From: Microscilla marina ATCC 23134
GTDB taxonomy: Bacteria > Bacteroidota > Bacteroidia > Cytophagales > Microscillaceae
Assembly (NCBI RefSeq): GCF_000169175.1
Contig: NZ_AAWS01000005.1
Location: forward strand, 62,001-126,000
Reading direction: 5' to 3'
DNA length: 64,000 nucleotides
Within the stretch, counting starts at the first letter, position 1, and each line of letters opens with the position of its first letter. The notes under the pieces were generated by a model. That model saw only the letters and a list, made by a program, of their open reading frames with translations, had not been told where the DNA came from and ran no database searches. Shown piece after piece: positions 53,938 to 63,674 of this stretch. Made by a program: the position numbers and the translations under genes.

Positions 53938-55032
53938 ACTAAATAAGTTCGTATGATTATTTAGAGTAATCACGAGTATAATTATTCTGAGGTTGTTTTT
54001 TGTTGAGTCATTAGCTTATGCATGTGCTGATTTGCCCAAAAAAACAGGTGAGCCCTGTTGGTTTATAAGGTAATGTTAAAATTAGTTGGTTGATACAATA
54101 GTTGTATTTTTAGTCAATTGCTGAAAGCTATGTTGCCCTCTGTGATTTTTGAAAAAGTTATCCGTTGTATAAGAGGATAATTGCTGGTATGAACGCAATT
54201 TTTGATGAAAAAGCACATAGTCAGTTAAGTCGATGCAAGGTTTTGAAGCAGCAAACTCATAAATAATTGAAAATAAGTATACTATTAGTTACATGTGAAC
54301 CGAATATGCAGCTTGCTGTGATGAGCTCAATGCAGTTAAACAGGGTGTACCTAGCGAGAGGCTATGCCGACATCCTGCTTTCGGGGCACCGATATTCAGC
54401 GGCATATAGGGACTTGCCCCTTGTCAGGACTTCCAAGCAATATAGGTGAAAATAGATTTAATTGGGGCACACAATTTTTAATAATATTTACTGGCTTAAA
54501 AATACGAAATAAAGTACTTTAGATGACATACTAGATCCTTTTGTTCTATTTTTTAAAGAGGGGTTCATTGGATCAAAACACAAAAGATAATCATATAAAT
54601 GCAATTGTATGATGTAATAGTACATGACCACAGGTGAGTATACATAAAAAGTGTGGGGCAATGATAAAGTAAAAATTGAACTTTTTAAAGTGAATTATTC
54701 CGTTGCTTTAGTGTCAGGAGTGGCGTTATCGTGTATTCGCTCTGGTTTGTTGTGGTCAAAAATCGTTAAAGCCTTGTGTTTTAGCCTCTAAATAAACATA
54801 CAATAATTTGGGATGAATTTTGGCAGTTGATGCACTCCCCAAAAAGCGATTAAAAGTCGTGCAAAGAACCGGGTTTACAGCTCTACTGTGCCGAGTTTCT
54901 AAATCCTCCGAATCAAGTATTGCCCAAGACAACGTATGTTGTGAGAACATCTTTACATTGATAAAGTGCTTAGATATTCCTGGCTTTATCTGCTTTGTTT
55001 TTTGGGGTTATAAAAACCAGCTGAAGCAAAAA
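53938..55032. other. 1.1-kb gap between the two sigma-like modules
   Basis: Mostly AT-rich non-coding sequence. It contains the repeat unit at 54256-54440; small frames present have poor start context and unconvincing protein composition. Nothing else recognised. Confidence 0.5.
54256..54440. repeat. Degenerate modular palindromic repeat unit
   Basis: AATTGAAAATAAGTATACTATTAGTTACATGTGAACCGAAT-type start, then GAGCTCAATGCAGTTAAAC, GCCGACATCCTGC, GGGGCACCGATATTCAGCGG and GGGACTTGCCCCTTGTC. Same module order as at 22616-22810, with more substitutions, and several module palindromes are broken. Confidence 0.75.
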
Positions 55033-55055
55033 AAACGCGGCTAAATGCCGCGTTT
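55033..55055 (-). terminator. Terminator of the second sigma-like module
   Basis: AAACGCGGC (55033-55041) and GCCGCGTTT (55047-55055) with a 5-base loop; followed on the minus strand by T8. It lies 34 bp beyond the stop at 55089, the same distance as in module 1. Confidence 0.88.
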
Positions 55056-55088
55056 GGGTAAAAAAATAAGTGTGACGAATAAAGTAAT

Positions 55089-55343
55089 TTACTTTGGGTA
55101 ACGCTTGTCCATTTGTTGCAAAAAACTGTCTACATTTTGATGAAGTGCAAGCCTGTCATTTTCTGTGAGTAGTTGCTTACCTATAAATTCAATGGCGCAG
55201 TCGTTTAGTTTTTCCCATTCATCATCGGGCATCTTTTCGCAGGCAACTTTTAACAAGTCATTGTCTATTTGCTCGTCTATAGCAATCTGCTTAGAAGGCG
55301 CCTTAATAAATGATGGCAATTCAGCTAATTCTGTTGGTTTCAT
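55089..55343 (-). CDS. Small acidic partner protein, module 2
   Basis: An 84-residue helical acidic protein paralogous to the one at 52756-52998: DNDLLKVACEKMPDDEWEKLNDCAIEFIGKQLLTENDRLALHQNVDSFLQQM. The conserved core is the C-terminal ~60 residues; the N-terminus shares only TELA/KELA. Downstream partner of the sigma-like gene at 55431 (87-bp spacing). Unknown function. Confidence 0.65.
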   Translation of the reverse strand: MKPTELAELPSFIKAPSKQIAIDEQIDNDLLKVACEKMPDDEWEKLNDCAIEFIGKQLLTENDRLALHQNVDSFLQQMDKRYPK

Positions 55344-55430
55344 ATTTAATTCCCTGTTTATTATGTAGTACTTTTCTAATGAATGTACATAGTGGTTAGC
55401 ATATTATCTTTGAACCTATCTCAGTCAAGC

Positions 55431-56054
55431 TCAAGGTTTAAACTTTTCTTTACAATACCTTCTCCATTTGCTGAGAAGCTTCGAATATCGTTTTCTTACT
55501 TTTGAGCTGGTCAAAGCCTTGTCCCCCTGCAGTTTAAATTTCTTGTTTAGGTAAATAGCAATTGCTTCGTGGCTGATAGATTGCTCAATTCGAAGCTTAA
55601 AAATACCATAAGACAAATCTCCAGTATTACCATCCATAAACTTTTTATAAATGTGCCATACCTCTTTTTCCAGGTCGTCATTGTCATTGTCAGCGAGCCT
55701 CTCCAAAATATTCTTGCCACTAGCTGGATCAGTAGGGTCTATGTTAGTTTCTTGTTTTTTCTGTTGTGTTCGTCTAAAATTTAAAAATACCCGTCGGCGT
55801 ACTGTGCGACAGTAATGCTCAAAGGTAACAATGGGTGTAGGATCATTTTCTTTAGTCAGTTTTTCGTAGAGCGACACATTAAAACGTTGAATGCACTCAT
55901 TGGCATCATCAATCGCCCCTTTGTTTGTCCAGGTTTTAAAGCAAGCCCCAAAAAAATGGATATTACTTTCCTGTATTTCCTCAAATATTTGCTTAAGCGT
56001 TGTTTGGTTACGGGTCTGATACCATTCTTGCACAAGCAATGAGATGTTGTTCAT
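55431..56054 (-). CDS. Divergent ECF-sigma-like protein, module 2
   Basis: A 207-residue paralogue of the 53065-53682 protein. The two share ISLLV-WY-T, LKQIFEEIQESN, FFGACFKTWTNK-AIDDANECIQ-F, the YC-TVRRR-F-NF stretch and the C-terminal VRKRYSKLLSKWR. By eye roughly half or more of the positions are identical, with the middle linker the most variable. Conservation in the region 2-like and region 4-like ends suggests these are the working parts. Confidence 0.65.
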   Translation of the reverse strand: MNNISLLVQEWYQTRNQTTLKQIFEEIQESNIHFFGACFKTWTNKGAIDDANECIQRFNVSLYEKLTKENDPTPIVTFEHYCRTVRRRVFLNFRRTQQKKQETNIDPTDPASGKNILERLADNDNDDLEKEVWHIYKKFMDGNTGDLSYGIFKLRIEQSISHEAIAIYLNKKFKLQGDKALTSSKVRKRYSKLLSKWRRYCKEKFKP

Positions 56055-57007
56055 GAAACTTATCGTTTAATGGCATGTGGTATGCCGGGTTTGACATAAG
56101 GATTTTGTATAAAGCCTTGTGAGCTCTATAAACGCCTTTCATACGCTGAGCACCCCTTGGGTACAGTGGTCTACACGCGGTTAAATAACTCATAAAAATA
56201 GTTCTGAAACGTATCAGTGCTTATTGGGGCAAACACAATTGAAATGGTTTGCGTTGGGTTGCCACACAAAGTATTTGTGAGGTAGTTTTTTGCTTATGTT
56301 TTTTTGATTGGGAGGGTGTATAATCATTGTTGCCGATGTTTAATGAAAAGCTTAGTTAAAGCATTCATGTTTGAGAATTTTTGCGAGAAACTATTAGATA
56401 AACTTAAACTCTCAAATCTTTGATTAGTAATCATTGTTTATCAACATGGTTGACCTCACCCTTAAAATGTCCCTCAAGATTTGTATGTTTTTTTTATTTG
56501 AGAAAAAACATTTTCCAAAGGGGGACACTTTGGCTGTTTGCTGCACTATTATGGTGAAACACTTATTCATTCACATTTCAACACTTTTGTAAAAACAATG
56601 AATATTCTTAATCAATCAGCAATGCGTTAATTTTTGGTGCGTAGGATGATCCTGCTGAAGACCAGTTATGCATTTTTTGTTACTTCCAGGAAACTTCAAC
56701 TTGCTATATGAATTCAACTAGCTATGCCTTTTTTTCAACAAAGTTGAGCTATTTTATAAGTATGCTATAATCAAATACACCAGCTATGCACACATTCAAT
56801 AACACTAAATAGTGAATCAAACTGAGTCATAATAATTGGTGTCAAACTTTAAGTTTTCTAATTATCTAAATCAAGGTATGAGTAAAAGCTTTCGCTGAGA
56901 CTATAGTCGTTGGCGGAAGCTTTTCTTTTGTTTAATAAACTTTTTTTAATATAATTGCGTAACCAGTTACATAATTGATTATAAAATTATGTTTATAAAC
57001 AAACCCA
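56055..57007. other. 953-bp gap without genes
   Basis: AT-rich. It holds CCAAAGGGGGACACTTTGG (56515-56533, palindromic arms CCAAAG/CTTTGG) and the orphan hairpin at 56884-56924. Frames in the gap are short and unconvincing. Confidence 0.5.
56884..56924 (+). terminator. Orphan terminator-like hairpin upstream of the MarR-GNAT gene
   Basis: AAAAGCTTTCGC (56884-56895) pairs with GCGGAAGCTTTT (56913-56924), followed by CTTTTG. There is no plus-strand gene for more than 800 bp upstream, so it may end a small RNA or act in the leader of the gene at 57008. Confidence 0.6.
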
Positions 57008-57979
57008 ATGAGAAAAAATATATTTAACGACACCCGCGGTTTGTCGTTAGGGAGTCGTTTTCGAAAAGTAGGCGATGCCCTTTATCAAGAGGCTGTCAGC
57101 ATTATTGCAGAGTTTGAGGTAGACTTTAAGCCCAAGTGGTTTGTGGTTTTTTATACTATTCAGTTAAAAGAAACTGTCTCGGTTACCGAGATCGCCCATT
57201 ATGTAGGCATTAGTCATCCGGCGGTAAGCCAAATTATCAAAGAGTTGAAAAAGGCGGGGTTGGTGAGCAGCATTACTGACAAAGCAGATGAACGAAAAAA
57301 AGCGGTTACCTTATCTGACAAAGGGCGGGAGGTGGCTCATAGGTTAAACCCCATGTGGGATGCAGTAGAAACAGTGACCAACCAAATGATTATGGCTACT
57401 GGATACGACATTGTAGACGTAATGGATAAGTTTGAAAAACAGTTGGAACAAAAAAGTTTGTACGACCGTGTCATAGAATACCGAAAGCAACAATTATTGG
57501 GTGAAGCTCAAATCATTGAGTATACCCCAGCTCACCAAAAATATTTTGCCCAACTCAACTATGAGTGGCTCAATAAGTATTTTAAAGTAGAACCCTGCGA
57601 CGCTGTATTATTGAATGATCCTCAGAAAAACATCATTGACAAAGGTGGCTATATTTGCTTTGCCCAACTCAATGGCGAAATTGTAGGTACTTGTGGCTTG
57701 TCTAAAGTAAAAGACGGAGTATATGAACTGATAAAGATGGCAGTCACTGATAAGGCACAAGGCAAACAGGTAGGCAAAAAACTGGGCTTACACATGTTGG
57801 AAGTGGCAAAACAACAACAGGCAAGCAGGGTAGAGCTACAGTCAAACACCCGTTTGAAGCCCGCCATTCATTTGTACCGGACGCTAGGTTTCAGAGAGGT
57901 GCCCATAGATGAAAGTAGTCAGAATTATGAACGTGCCAATATAATGATGGTATATGATATCAATGGTTCACAGCAATGA
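57008..57979 (+). CDS. MarR-type regulator fused to GNAT acetyltransferase
   Basis: A 323-residue protein. Residues ~10-145 form a MarR winged helix (KETVSVTEIAHYVGISHPAVSQIIKELKKAGLVSSITDKADERKKAVTLSDKGREV). Residues ~160-320 form a GNAT acetyltransferase (YICFAQLNGEIVGTCGLSK, KMAVTDKAQGKQVGKKLGLHML with the acetyl-CoA loop, ARVELQSNTRLKPAIHLYRTLGFREV). Such fusions are known; the acetylation target is unknown. It may regulate the acetyltransferase genes that follow. Confidence 0.9.
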   Translation: MRKNIFNDTRGLSLGSRFRKVGDALYQEAVSIIAEFEVDFKPKWFVVFYTIQLKETVSVTEIAHYVGISHPAVSQIIKELKKAGLVSSITDKADERKKAVTLSDKGREVAHRLNPMWDAVETVTNQMIMATGYDIVDVMDKFEKQLEQKSLYDRVIEYRKQQLLGEAQIIEYTPAHQKYFAQLNYEWLNKYFKVEPCDAVLLNDPQKNIIDKGGYICFAQLNGEIVGTCGLSKVKDGVYELIKMAVTDKAQGKQVGKKLGLHMLEVAKQQQASRVELQSNTRLKPAIHLYRTLGFREVPIDESSQNYERANIMMVYDINGSQQ

Positions 57980-58216
57980 CAGGTTGCTGGTGCCTGGTAG
58001 CTAACGAGCATGTAAGTTGCTTATTTTTAGGTGTTTATATGGAAGCGTTGACAGGTGCAAGCCCTTAGATACGGATGTATATTGGTGTTTTAAACGATGA
58101 ACTTCTATCCAAACGCTGTTTTTGTTTGGCGAAGAGTGCATACTACTGAGCTGAGCAGCATTGTGAAATCAGGTAACTAAAAAAGTTTGAGCAACGATTA
58201 AAACAAAGTATAAAAG

Positions 58217-58669
58217 ATGATTATACAACAAATTACCCCTCAAAGTCCACTGTATGAGGCAGAAAGAATGCTAAGGAATGAAGTTTTACTGCGTCCGATT
58301 GGCATACCCGACCACGCCTGGGAGATGCACGACCATCGCTCCTGGCACTTTGTGGCCATTGACCAAGCGCAAGTTGTAGGGTGTGTAGTATTGGTGCCAC
58401 TAGACGAGACACAGCAAAAAACACAACTTATTCAAATGGCAGTAAAAGACTCCCATCAAGGACAAGGAGTAGGCAAAAAACTAGTGGCAGCACTGGAACA
58501 TTTTGCCCTTGAAAAAGGTATCCAATTGATTGAGTGTCACGCTCGCCAAGAGGCAGTAAATTTTTATTTGAAATTAGGGTACGAAATTTACGGAAAACCG
58601 TTTGAAGAAGTAGGTATTTTGCATCGTTATATGAGAAAAAAGATGAATACCACTGTTGAGCAAGGGTAA
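58217..58669 (+). CDS. GNAT family acetyltransferase
   Basis: A 150-residue single-domain GNAT protein. The acetyl-CoA motif IQMAVKDSHQGQGVGKKLVAALEHFA is complete and the C-terminus has HARQEAVNFYLKLGYEIYG. Substrate unknown. A degraded repeat-like stretch (~58019-58080, CCCTTAGATACGGATG) lies upstream. Confidence 0.88.
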   Translation: MIIQQITPQSPLYEAERMLRNEVLLRPIGIPDHAWEMHDHRSWHFVAIDQAQVVGCVVLVPLDETQQKTQLIQMAVKDSHQGQGVGKKLVAALEHFALEKGIQLIECHARQEAVNFYLKLGYEIYGKPFEEVGILHRYMRKKMNTTVEQG

Positions 58670-58859
58670 TAAACTTAAAACAACCACCAGTTAAATGGTA
58701 TTCTAGAGTACACATCCCCACAAAGTAAATTTATAGCCCTTACAGGCAGCAAAACTCAAGAGAGAAAGTATAGGTAACCACAAGCTTCAATTATCTTTTT
58801 GTTTGGTAATAAACACACACTCAATGGTTGACTGCGGTCAATTACTATTAAAATGTATT

Positions 58860-59387
58860 ATGATGCCGATGAAACAAATCAATATAAGAGAAGCCCAACC
58901 CAATGAATATAAAGCTTTAGGGCAACTTATGTTGCGGGTGTTTTCGAGCCTGGAGGGTTTTCCTTCCAGGGCAGAGCACCCCACTTATTATGCCCTGCTC
59001 GATAATGTGGGCAAACTCAACGAAAAAGTATCTACTGAAATATTGGTAGCCCGATCTACAGACAATGAGTTGTTGGGTGGGGTAGTATTTGTGGGCAATA
59101 TGCAAGACTACAGCTCCAAAGGAGTTACTACTACCATACAAAATGCTTCGGGTATCCGACTGTTGGTAGTGTCGCTTGCTGCCAGAGGTCAGGGAGTGGG
59201 CAAAGCATTGACTGAAGCTTGTTTGCAACGTGCCAGGGGCTTGGGGAGCCAACAAATGATATTGCATACTACTCAAGCCATGAAAGTGGCCTGGGGCATG
59301 TACGAACGCATGGGTTTTGCGCGCTTGCCTTCGCTCGACTTTCGGCAAGGTGATTTGATGGTGTATGGTTTTTACTTAGACTTATAA
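58860..59387 (+). CDS. GNAT family acetyltransferase
   Basis: About 175 residues. Start taken at ATG 58860 (further ATGs at 58863 and 58869 are equally good; the domain begins KQINIREAQPNEYKALG). Motifs: LLGGVVFVGNM, IRLLVVSLAARGQGVGKALTEACLQRA (acetyl-CoA loop), HTTQAMKVAWGMYERMGFAR. The gene ends 8 bp before the GT61 gene, so the two are probably co-transcribed. Confidence 0.87.
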   Translation: MMPMKQINIREAQPNEYKALGQLMLRVFSSLEGFPSRAEHPTYYALLDNVGKLNEKVSTEILVARSTDNELLGGVVFVGNMQDYSSKGVTTTIQNASGIRLLVVSLAARGQGVGKALTEACLQRARGLGSQQMILHTTQAMKVAWGMYERMGFARLPSLDFRQGDLMVYGFYLDL

Positions 59388-59395
59388 ACATCCAC

Positions 59396-60505
59396 ATGTT
59401 CCAACGCATTACTCAAAAAATTGCCGCTGCACTGGCAAAATCACCCCAAGGTACAACCAGTCTTTCCCCAGACAATGCTCAAGATTATGCCTTGTTGTAC
59501 AAGGGAAAAGCATACTTATCTCAACAAATAAATGCAGTGAAAGCGCCTCAAGTTACGTTGCTGGGCAGCGGTACACCCTCTAAGCATTGGCAGGATTTTG
59601 AAGCTACTACCCACGCTATGTGTATTGACAGTACCCATTCGGGGTTTAAATTTTGTTGTCAGCACCTTGTCGATCCTCACAATCACGTACTAGTGGCGCC
59701 TGGAGTAACGCCTGAGGCATTGCCCATATTGCAACAAAAGCTACCCACCAAAGTAGAAAAACTGAAGGGAACCGTGGCGTATTTGGCCAATGTTTCTCCT
59801 CGACATTATGGACGCTGGATGCGCGAAACGTTGCCGTTGTTGCAAATTTACCAACAACATATTGGGCTTGAACAAATAGATCATTTCTATATAGGTGATT
59901 TGTCAAGAATCCCGGATTTTATCAGCGAGTGCTTTGAGACTTTGGGTATTTCTCCTTATAAAATTGTGACCAACCCTTGCAAAGGTACCCGCACCTTGGC
60001 AGCGTTTACTGTGCATTCTCCCTTGCCTCACTATTATAGCCAGGCAACATACACCTACGCCCGTCAGGTGGTTACCTCCAGACTTGACCTCAGTGACAAT
60101 TGTTGTTACCACCCCAAGGTATACATTGCCAGGGGTAATGTACATCGGCGTCAGGTGCGCAACCAAGAGGCAGTGTATGAAGTATTGCGTCCTTATGACT
60201 TTGAGTTGAGGGTGTTAGACAACCTCAAGGTACGTGAGCAAGCCCAGATTTTTTACCACGCCGAGGTGCTTATTGCCGCACATGGATCAGCGCTTACTAA
60301 CTTGATGTATGGCAAACCAGGTAACAAAGTACTTGAGATATTGCCCCACGATTGTGCTACTGTTGGCTATTTTTCATTGGCAGCTTATGCAGCCATGCCT
60401 TATTTCTGTATGTATGGCAAAGCGACTGGCACAGCCAAGGGGTGTAATCAAGACATAGAAGTTGACCTGGAGTTGTTAGATGCTTTTTGTCGTCAACACT
60501 GTTGA
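59396..60505 (+). CDS. Glycosyltransferase family 61 protein
   Basis: A 369-residue protein with the DUF563/GT61 plan: NVSPRHYGRWMRETLPLL in the middle, KVYIARGNVHRRQVRNQEAV, and the C-terminal AEVLIAAHGSALTNLMYGKPGNKVLEILP. GT61 enzymes transfer pentose or hexosamine in glycan synthesis; donor and acceptor here are unknown. No signal peptide or membrane helix. Overlaps no other gene and follows the GNAT gene closely. Confidence 0.82.
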   Translation: MFQRITQKIAAALAKSPQGTTSLSPDNAQDYALLYKGKAYLSQQINAVKAPQVTLLGSGTPSKHWQDFEATTHAMCIDSTHSGFKFCCQHLVDPHNHVLVAPGVTPEALPILQQKLPTKVEKLKGTVAYLANVSPRHYGRWMRETLPLLQIYQQHIGLEQIDHFYIGDLSRIPDFISECFETLGISPYKIVTNPCKGTRTLAAFTVHSPLPHYYSQATYTYARQVVTSRLDLSDNCCYHPKVYIARGNVHRRQVRNQEAVYEVLRPYDFELRVLDNLKVREQAQIFYHAEVLIAAHGSALTNLMYGKPGNKVLEILPHDCATVGYFSLAAYAAMPYFCMYGKATGTAKGCNQDIEVDLELLDAFCRQHC

Positions 60506-60605
60506 TCGTCCGAAAACGACTAGAAGTGTACCTGTTTGACTGCAGTCAAAGCCATTGAGCCACTAAATAAAAATGTACCACAAAGTAAATAGCACAACAT
60601 CAATA

Positions 60606-60767
60606 AGAGCTTGTTTAAATTTTCGCGTTTAGTGTGATTTTCGATGAGTTTTGTGCTCAGGTGCGTTAAATTTTGAAGTAATAGCAGCGCTATTGCTGAT
60701 AAATTTAGCAATATATGAGTGCAAAAATCGCGTAAAACGCCTTTTAGGTGATTTTTAAACAAGCTCT
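60606..60767 (+). mobile_element. MITE-like element, family 2, copy B
   Basis: A 162-bp element bounded by AGAGCTTGTTTAAA (60606-60619) and its inverse TTTAAACAAGCTCT (60754-60767). Shares TGATTTTCGATGAGTTTTG, GCGTTAAATTTTGAA and AATATATGAG blocks with copy A (43741-44027) and has a central AATAGCAGCGCTATTG hairpin. No clear target duplication. It lies between the glycosyltransferase and ion-channel genes. Confidence 0.85.
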
Positions 60768-60897
60768 AAGTCTGTAGTGATCATCTTTTGAGAAATGTCA
60801 GACTTTATATTATCATGGCTTTTTTATTGTGTTATATTTGCCGACTGATACATTGGCAAATACCTATCGGGAATTTAAACACTTGTGAGAGAGTCTT

Positions 60898-62637
60898 ATG
60901 CAGCCAAAACTAACCCTAAAGCAGAAAGTATATTATATTTTTGAGGGCGAACACGAGAACTACCAAAACATTACCAAAAAGTTTGATACCTTTATGATGT
61001 TGCTCATTTTTATGAATGTAGTAACATTTACCATCGAAACGGTCGATTCTGTTCATCAACAGTTGGGCGCTGCTTTTAAGATATTCGAGCATATCTCTAT
61101 AGTTATCTTCACCCTGGAGTATATCATTAGGTTGTGGTGCATTACCGAAGACAAACGCTACAAGCACCCTGTGTGGGGGCGTTTACGCTTTATGTTTACG
61201 GCAGTGGCGCTGATTGACCTCATTGCTTTTTTACCAGCCTATTTGCCCTTTATTTTTCCTATGCTGCACAATGATTTCCGTATTGTACGGGCTTTTCGTT
61301 TGTTCAGGTTGTTTCGTTTGCTCAAGCTTTGGCGTTATTCTGCCTCCATTCGTTTGCTGGTCAGAATTATCATGACCAAAAAAGAAGACCTTCAAGTCAT
61401 TTTCTTTACTATTTTCTTACTACTCATTGTGGCGGCAAGCCTTATGTTTATGATAGAAAAAGAGCAGCAACCCGACAAGTTTTCCAGTATTCCACAAACT
61501 ATGTGGTGGGCAGTGTCTACTCTTACTACAGTAGGGTATGGCGATGTGTATCCGGTTACTTCGTTGGGCAAAGCCCTAGGGTCGTTTATAGCCTTGTTGG
61601 GCATTGGCTTATTTGCTTTGCCAGCAGGTATTATTTCGGCGGGTTTTATGCAAGAAATAGACAAAAACTCTAAGGAAGAAATCGTAGAGCAAAACACCCA
61701 AAGTATTAAAAGCGCTTTTTATACTTCAGCCCACAAAATAGGTGAGATGTCGGTTACCCGCCGTTTGATAGATGTAGTAAGCCTGAAGAGCCGATTGGAA
61801 CTGTCAGAAGAAGATATTTTTGATGCCATCAAAAATAATGAATTGCGTATACGCTATAAAAAAAATACCCTTGAAGATCGTTTTGCCAATACTTACGTGG
61901 TAGAGCACTTTGAGTGTAACCGGGAATATGGCGCCTATATCGACCGTGATACCAACATTACAATAGTGTCGCCTATGAGCCATGCCGAGCACGCCATTGG
62001 ACATTTTACGTCTCATCTTGCCAAATACATAAGGGCAGACTATGTGTCGAACGAAATGTATGGCGAAACCCATGATTTAAACAGCGCTTATGCCTTTAGT
62101 TTTAGCGTTAACGAAGCATTCAGGCATACCAACGAAGAGGGTATTCCAGCTGCTTTTACCTGTTTCAAAAAAGACCTCACCTCAGTCATTCAGTCCGACG
62201 AAACCGTATTTATCATTAAAGCCAGCAGTGAACCCGAACATTTGAATTTGCATTTTGGTGGCAAAATAGATGAAAAAAGTTTTGCCATTTCTCACAACAC
62301 CTTCAAGGATGTAGCTAAACTAAAGCTTTTTTACCAAGAGCTTAAGCAAACCTTTTCAGTGCCTAAGTTCAATTACTCTTTTGGGGTTCATAAGCATTAT
62401 GACAATACCCACCCCAATAGTTTGCATCAATACATTGCCCGTACCACCGAAGCCGATGTGGTCACCATTTATATCAATGGTGACTTGATTGAATGGACAG
62501 ACGACAACACCTACTTTTCTATTATCAAACACCTGGGCGATACTATTCGCCGGGTATTTCATTACCGTAGTCACGAAGAAGCCCAGGCGCTAATCAAAGA
62601 AGACATTGATTATACCAAACAATGGGGAGAGGAGTAA
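60898..62637 (+). CDS. Voltage-gated K+-channel-like protein with large C-terminal domain
   Basis: A 579-residue protein. Residues ~25-255 are six-helix channel: S1-S3, an S4 voltage-sensor with Arg every third residue (RIVRAFRLFRLFRLLKLWR), and a pore with TVGYGD (211-216), the potassium selectivity filter, followed by S6 (LGIGLFALPAGIISAGFMQEI). The plan matches Kv/KvAP-type channels. The C-terminal ~320 residues (EDIFDAIKNNELRIRYKKNTLEDRF ... DYTKQWGEE) are soluble, mixed alpha/beta and not recognised as a known channel-regulating domain. Monocistronic. Confidence 0.88.
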   Translation: MQPKLTLKQKVYYIFEGEHENYQNITKKFDTFMMLLIFMNVVTFTIETVDSVHQQLGAAFKIFEHISIVIFTLEYIIRLWCITEDKRYKHPVWGRLRFMFTAVALIDLIAFLPAYLPFIFPMLHNDFRIVRAFRLFRLFRLLKLWRYSASIRLLVRIIMTKKEDLQVIFFTIFLLLIVAASLMFMIEKEQQPDKFSSIPQTMWWAVSTLTTVGYGDVYPVTSLGKALGSFIALLGIGLFALPAGIISAGFMQEIDKNSKEEIVEQNTQSIKSAFYTSAHKIGEMSVTRRLIDVVSLKSRLELSEEDIFDAIKNNELRIRYKKNTLEDRFANTYVVEHFECNREYGAYIDRDTNITIVSPMSHAEHAIGHFTSHLAKYIRADYVSNEMYGETHDLNSAYAFSFSVNEAFRHTNEEGIPAAFTCFKKDLTSVIQSDETVFIIKASSEPEHLNLHFGGKIDEKSFAISHNTFKDVAKLKLFYQELKQTFSVPKFNYSFGVHKHYDNTHPNSLHQYIARTTEADVVTIYINGDLIEWTDDNTYFSIIKHLGDTIRRVFHYRSHEEAQALIKEDIDYTKQWGEE

Positions 62638-62742
62638 GCTGTTGCTAAACCTGACACTTGCCAAAAAACTATATAAAAAACTGGGCTACTGCCTTTGGGC
62701 TAATTACCTTTGCTTTCTTCTTATATCACCAAACCAAACTTC

Positions 62743-63537
62743 ATGAGTAAGGTCATACTAATTACTGGAGCCTCTTCAGGCATAGGCAACTCAATGGCTG
62801 TTTACCTACAGCAGCAAGGGTATACGGCATATGGCACCAGTCGTCGTGCAATGCCTGACGGTGCCGTTAAAATGCTGAAAATGGACATTACCAACGAAAC
62901 AGAGATAGTACAGGGTGTAAAGCAGGTGATAGAAAATGAAGGACACATAGATGTGTTGGTAAACAATGCCGGACTGGGTACTGCTGGAGCTTTGGAAGAA
63001 ACCCCGCTAAGTGACATCGAGCAGGTATTTGCGACCAATGTAATGGGGGTAGTCAGGCTTACTCAAGAGGTATTGCCTTATATGCGCAAACAACAATCAG
63101 GTAAAATAATCAACATAGGCTCTATAGGCGGAGTGATGGGTTTACCTTATCGTGCTACTTATTGTGCCAGCAAGTTTGCTATCGACGGGCTTACCGAGGC
63201 ATTACGTATGGAAGTAGCTCCCTTTGGGATACAAGTTTGTTCGGTATTGCCCGGAGACGTGCGCACTGGCATCAATGAACATCGCCTGACGGCAACCAAC
63301 GACACCTCGATATATAAAGAGTCGTTTGACCGTACTCACCAAATAATGAACGACGATGTGATGCAGGGCATTGCTCCCGAAATGGTAGCGAAAAAAATAC
63401 ACAAACTGATCAAAAAAAGACACATAAGCGGCAAATACCTGGTGGGTAAACCTTTGCAGAAGTTTACGGTATTTCTTAAGCGCAATATCCCCAACCTGGT
63501 GTTTGAGCAAGTGATTAAAATGTATTATAAAGTGTAG
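62743..63537 (+). CDS. Short-chain dehydrogenase/reductase
   Basis: A 264-residue classical SDR from ATG 62743 (MSKVILITGASSGIG). Motifs: TGASSGIG, DIT after the second strand, NNAG, INIGSIGG with the catalytic Ser, YCASK (Y-x3-K). The TSRR after strand 2 suggests NADP(H). The C-terminal ~60 residues (KYLVGKPLQKFTVFLKRNIPNLVFEQVIKMYYKV) are hydrophobic-basic, as in SDRs that sit on membranes. Substrate unknown. A -7 element TACCTTTG at 62705-62712 lies 30 bp upstream. Confidence 0.9.
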   Translation: MSKVILITGASSGIGNSMAVYLQQQGYTAYGTSRRAMPDGAVKMLKMDITNETEIVQGVKQVIENEGHIDVLVNNAGLGTAGALEETPLSDIEQVFATNVMGVVRLTQEVLPYMRKQQSGKIINIGSIGGVMGLPYRATYCASKFAIDGLTEALRMEVAPFGIQVCSVLPGDVRTGINEHRLTATNDTSIYKESFDRTHQIMNDDVMQGIAPEMVAKKIHKLIKKRHISGKYLVGKPLQKFTVFLKRNIPNLVFEQVIKMYYKV

Positions 63538-63674
63538 TTTTTTTACGTAAAAAATAGAAGCTTTATATGTTCCCCTCTGAACAACCCTATTTTGAAGTTA
63601 AAAATGAAGGGTTTATCATTGGGTACTCATGTCGCTAAAAGAACAGTTTCAGGTTTGATAAGATCATCCTAAAA

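Noticed and set aside
54267-54449. 60-codon frame in the gap between the sigma-like modules
   Set aside because: Encoded by a degenerate repeat unit; same repeat-derived peptide as in the trp gap.
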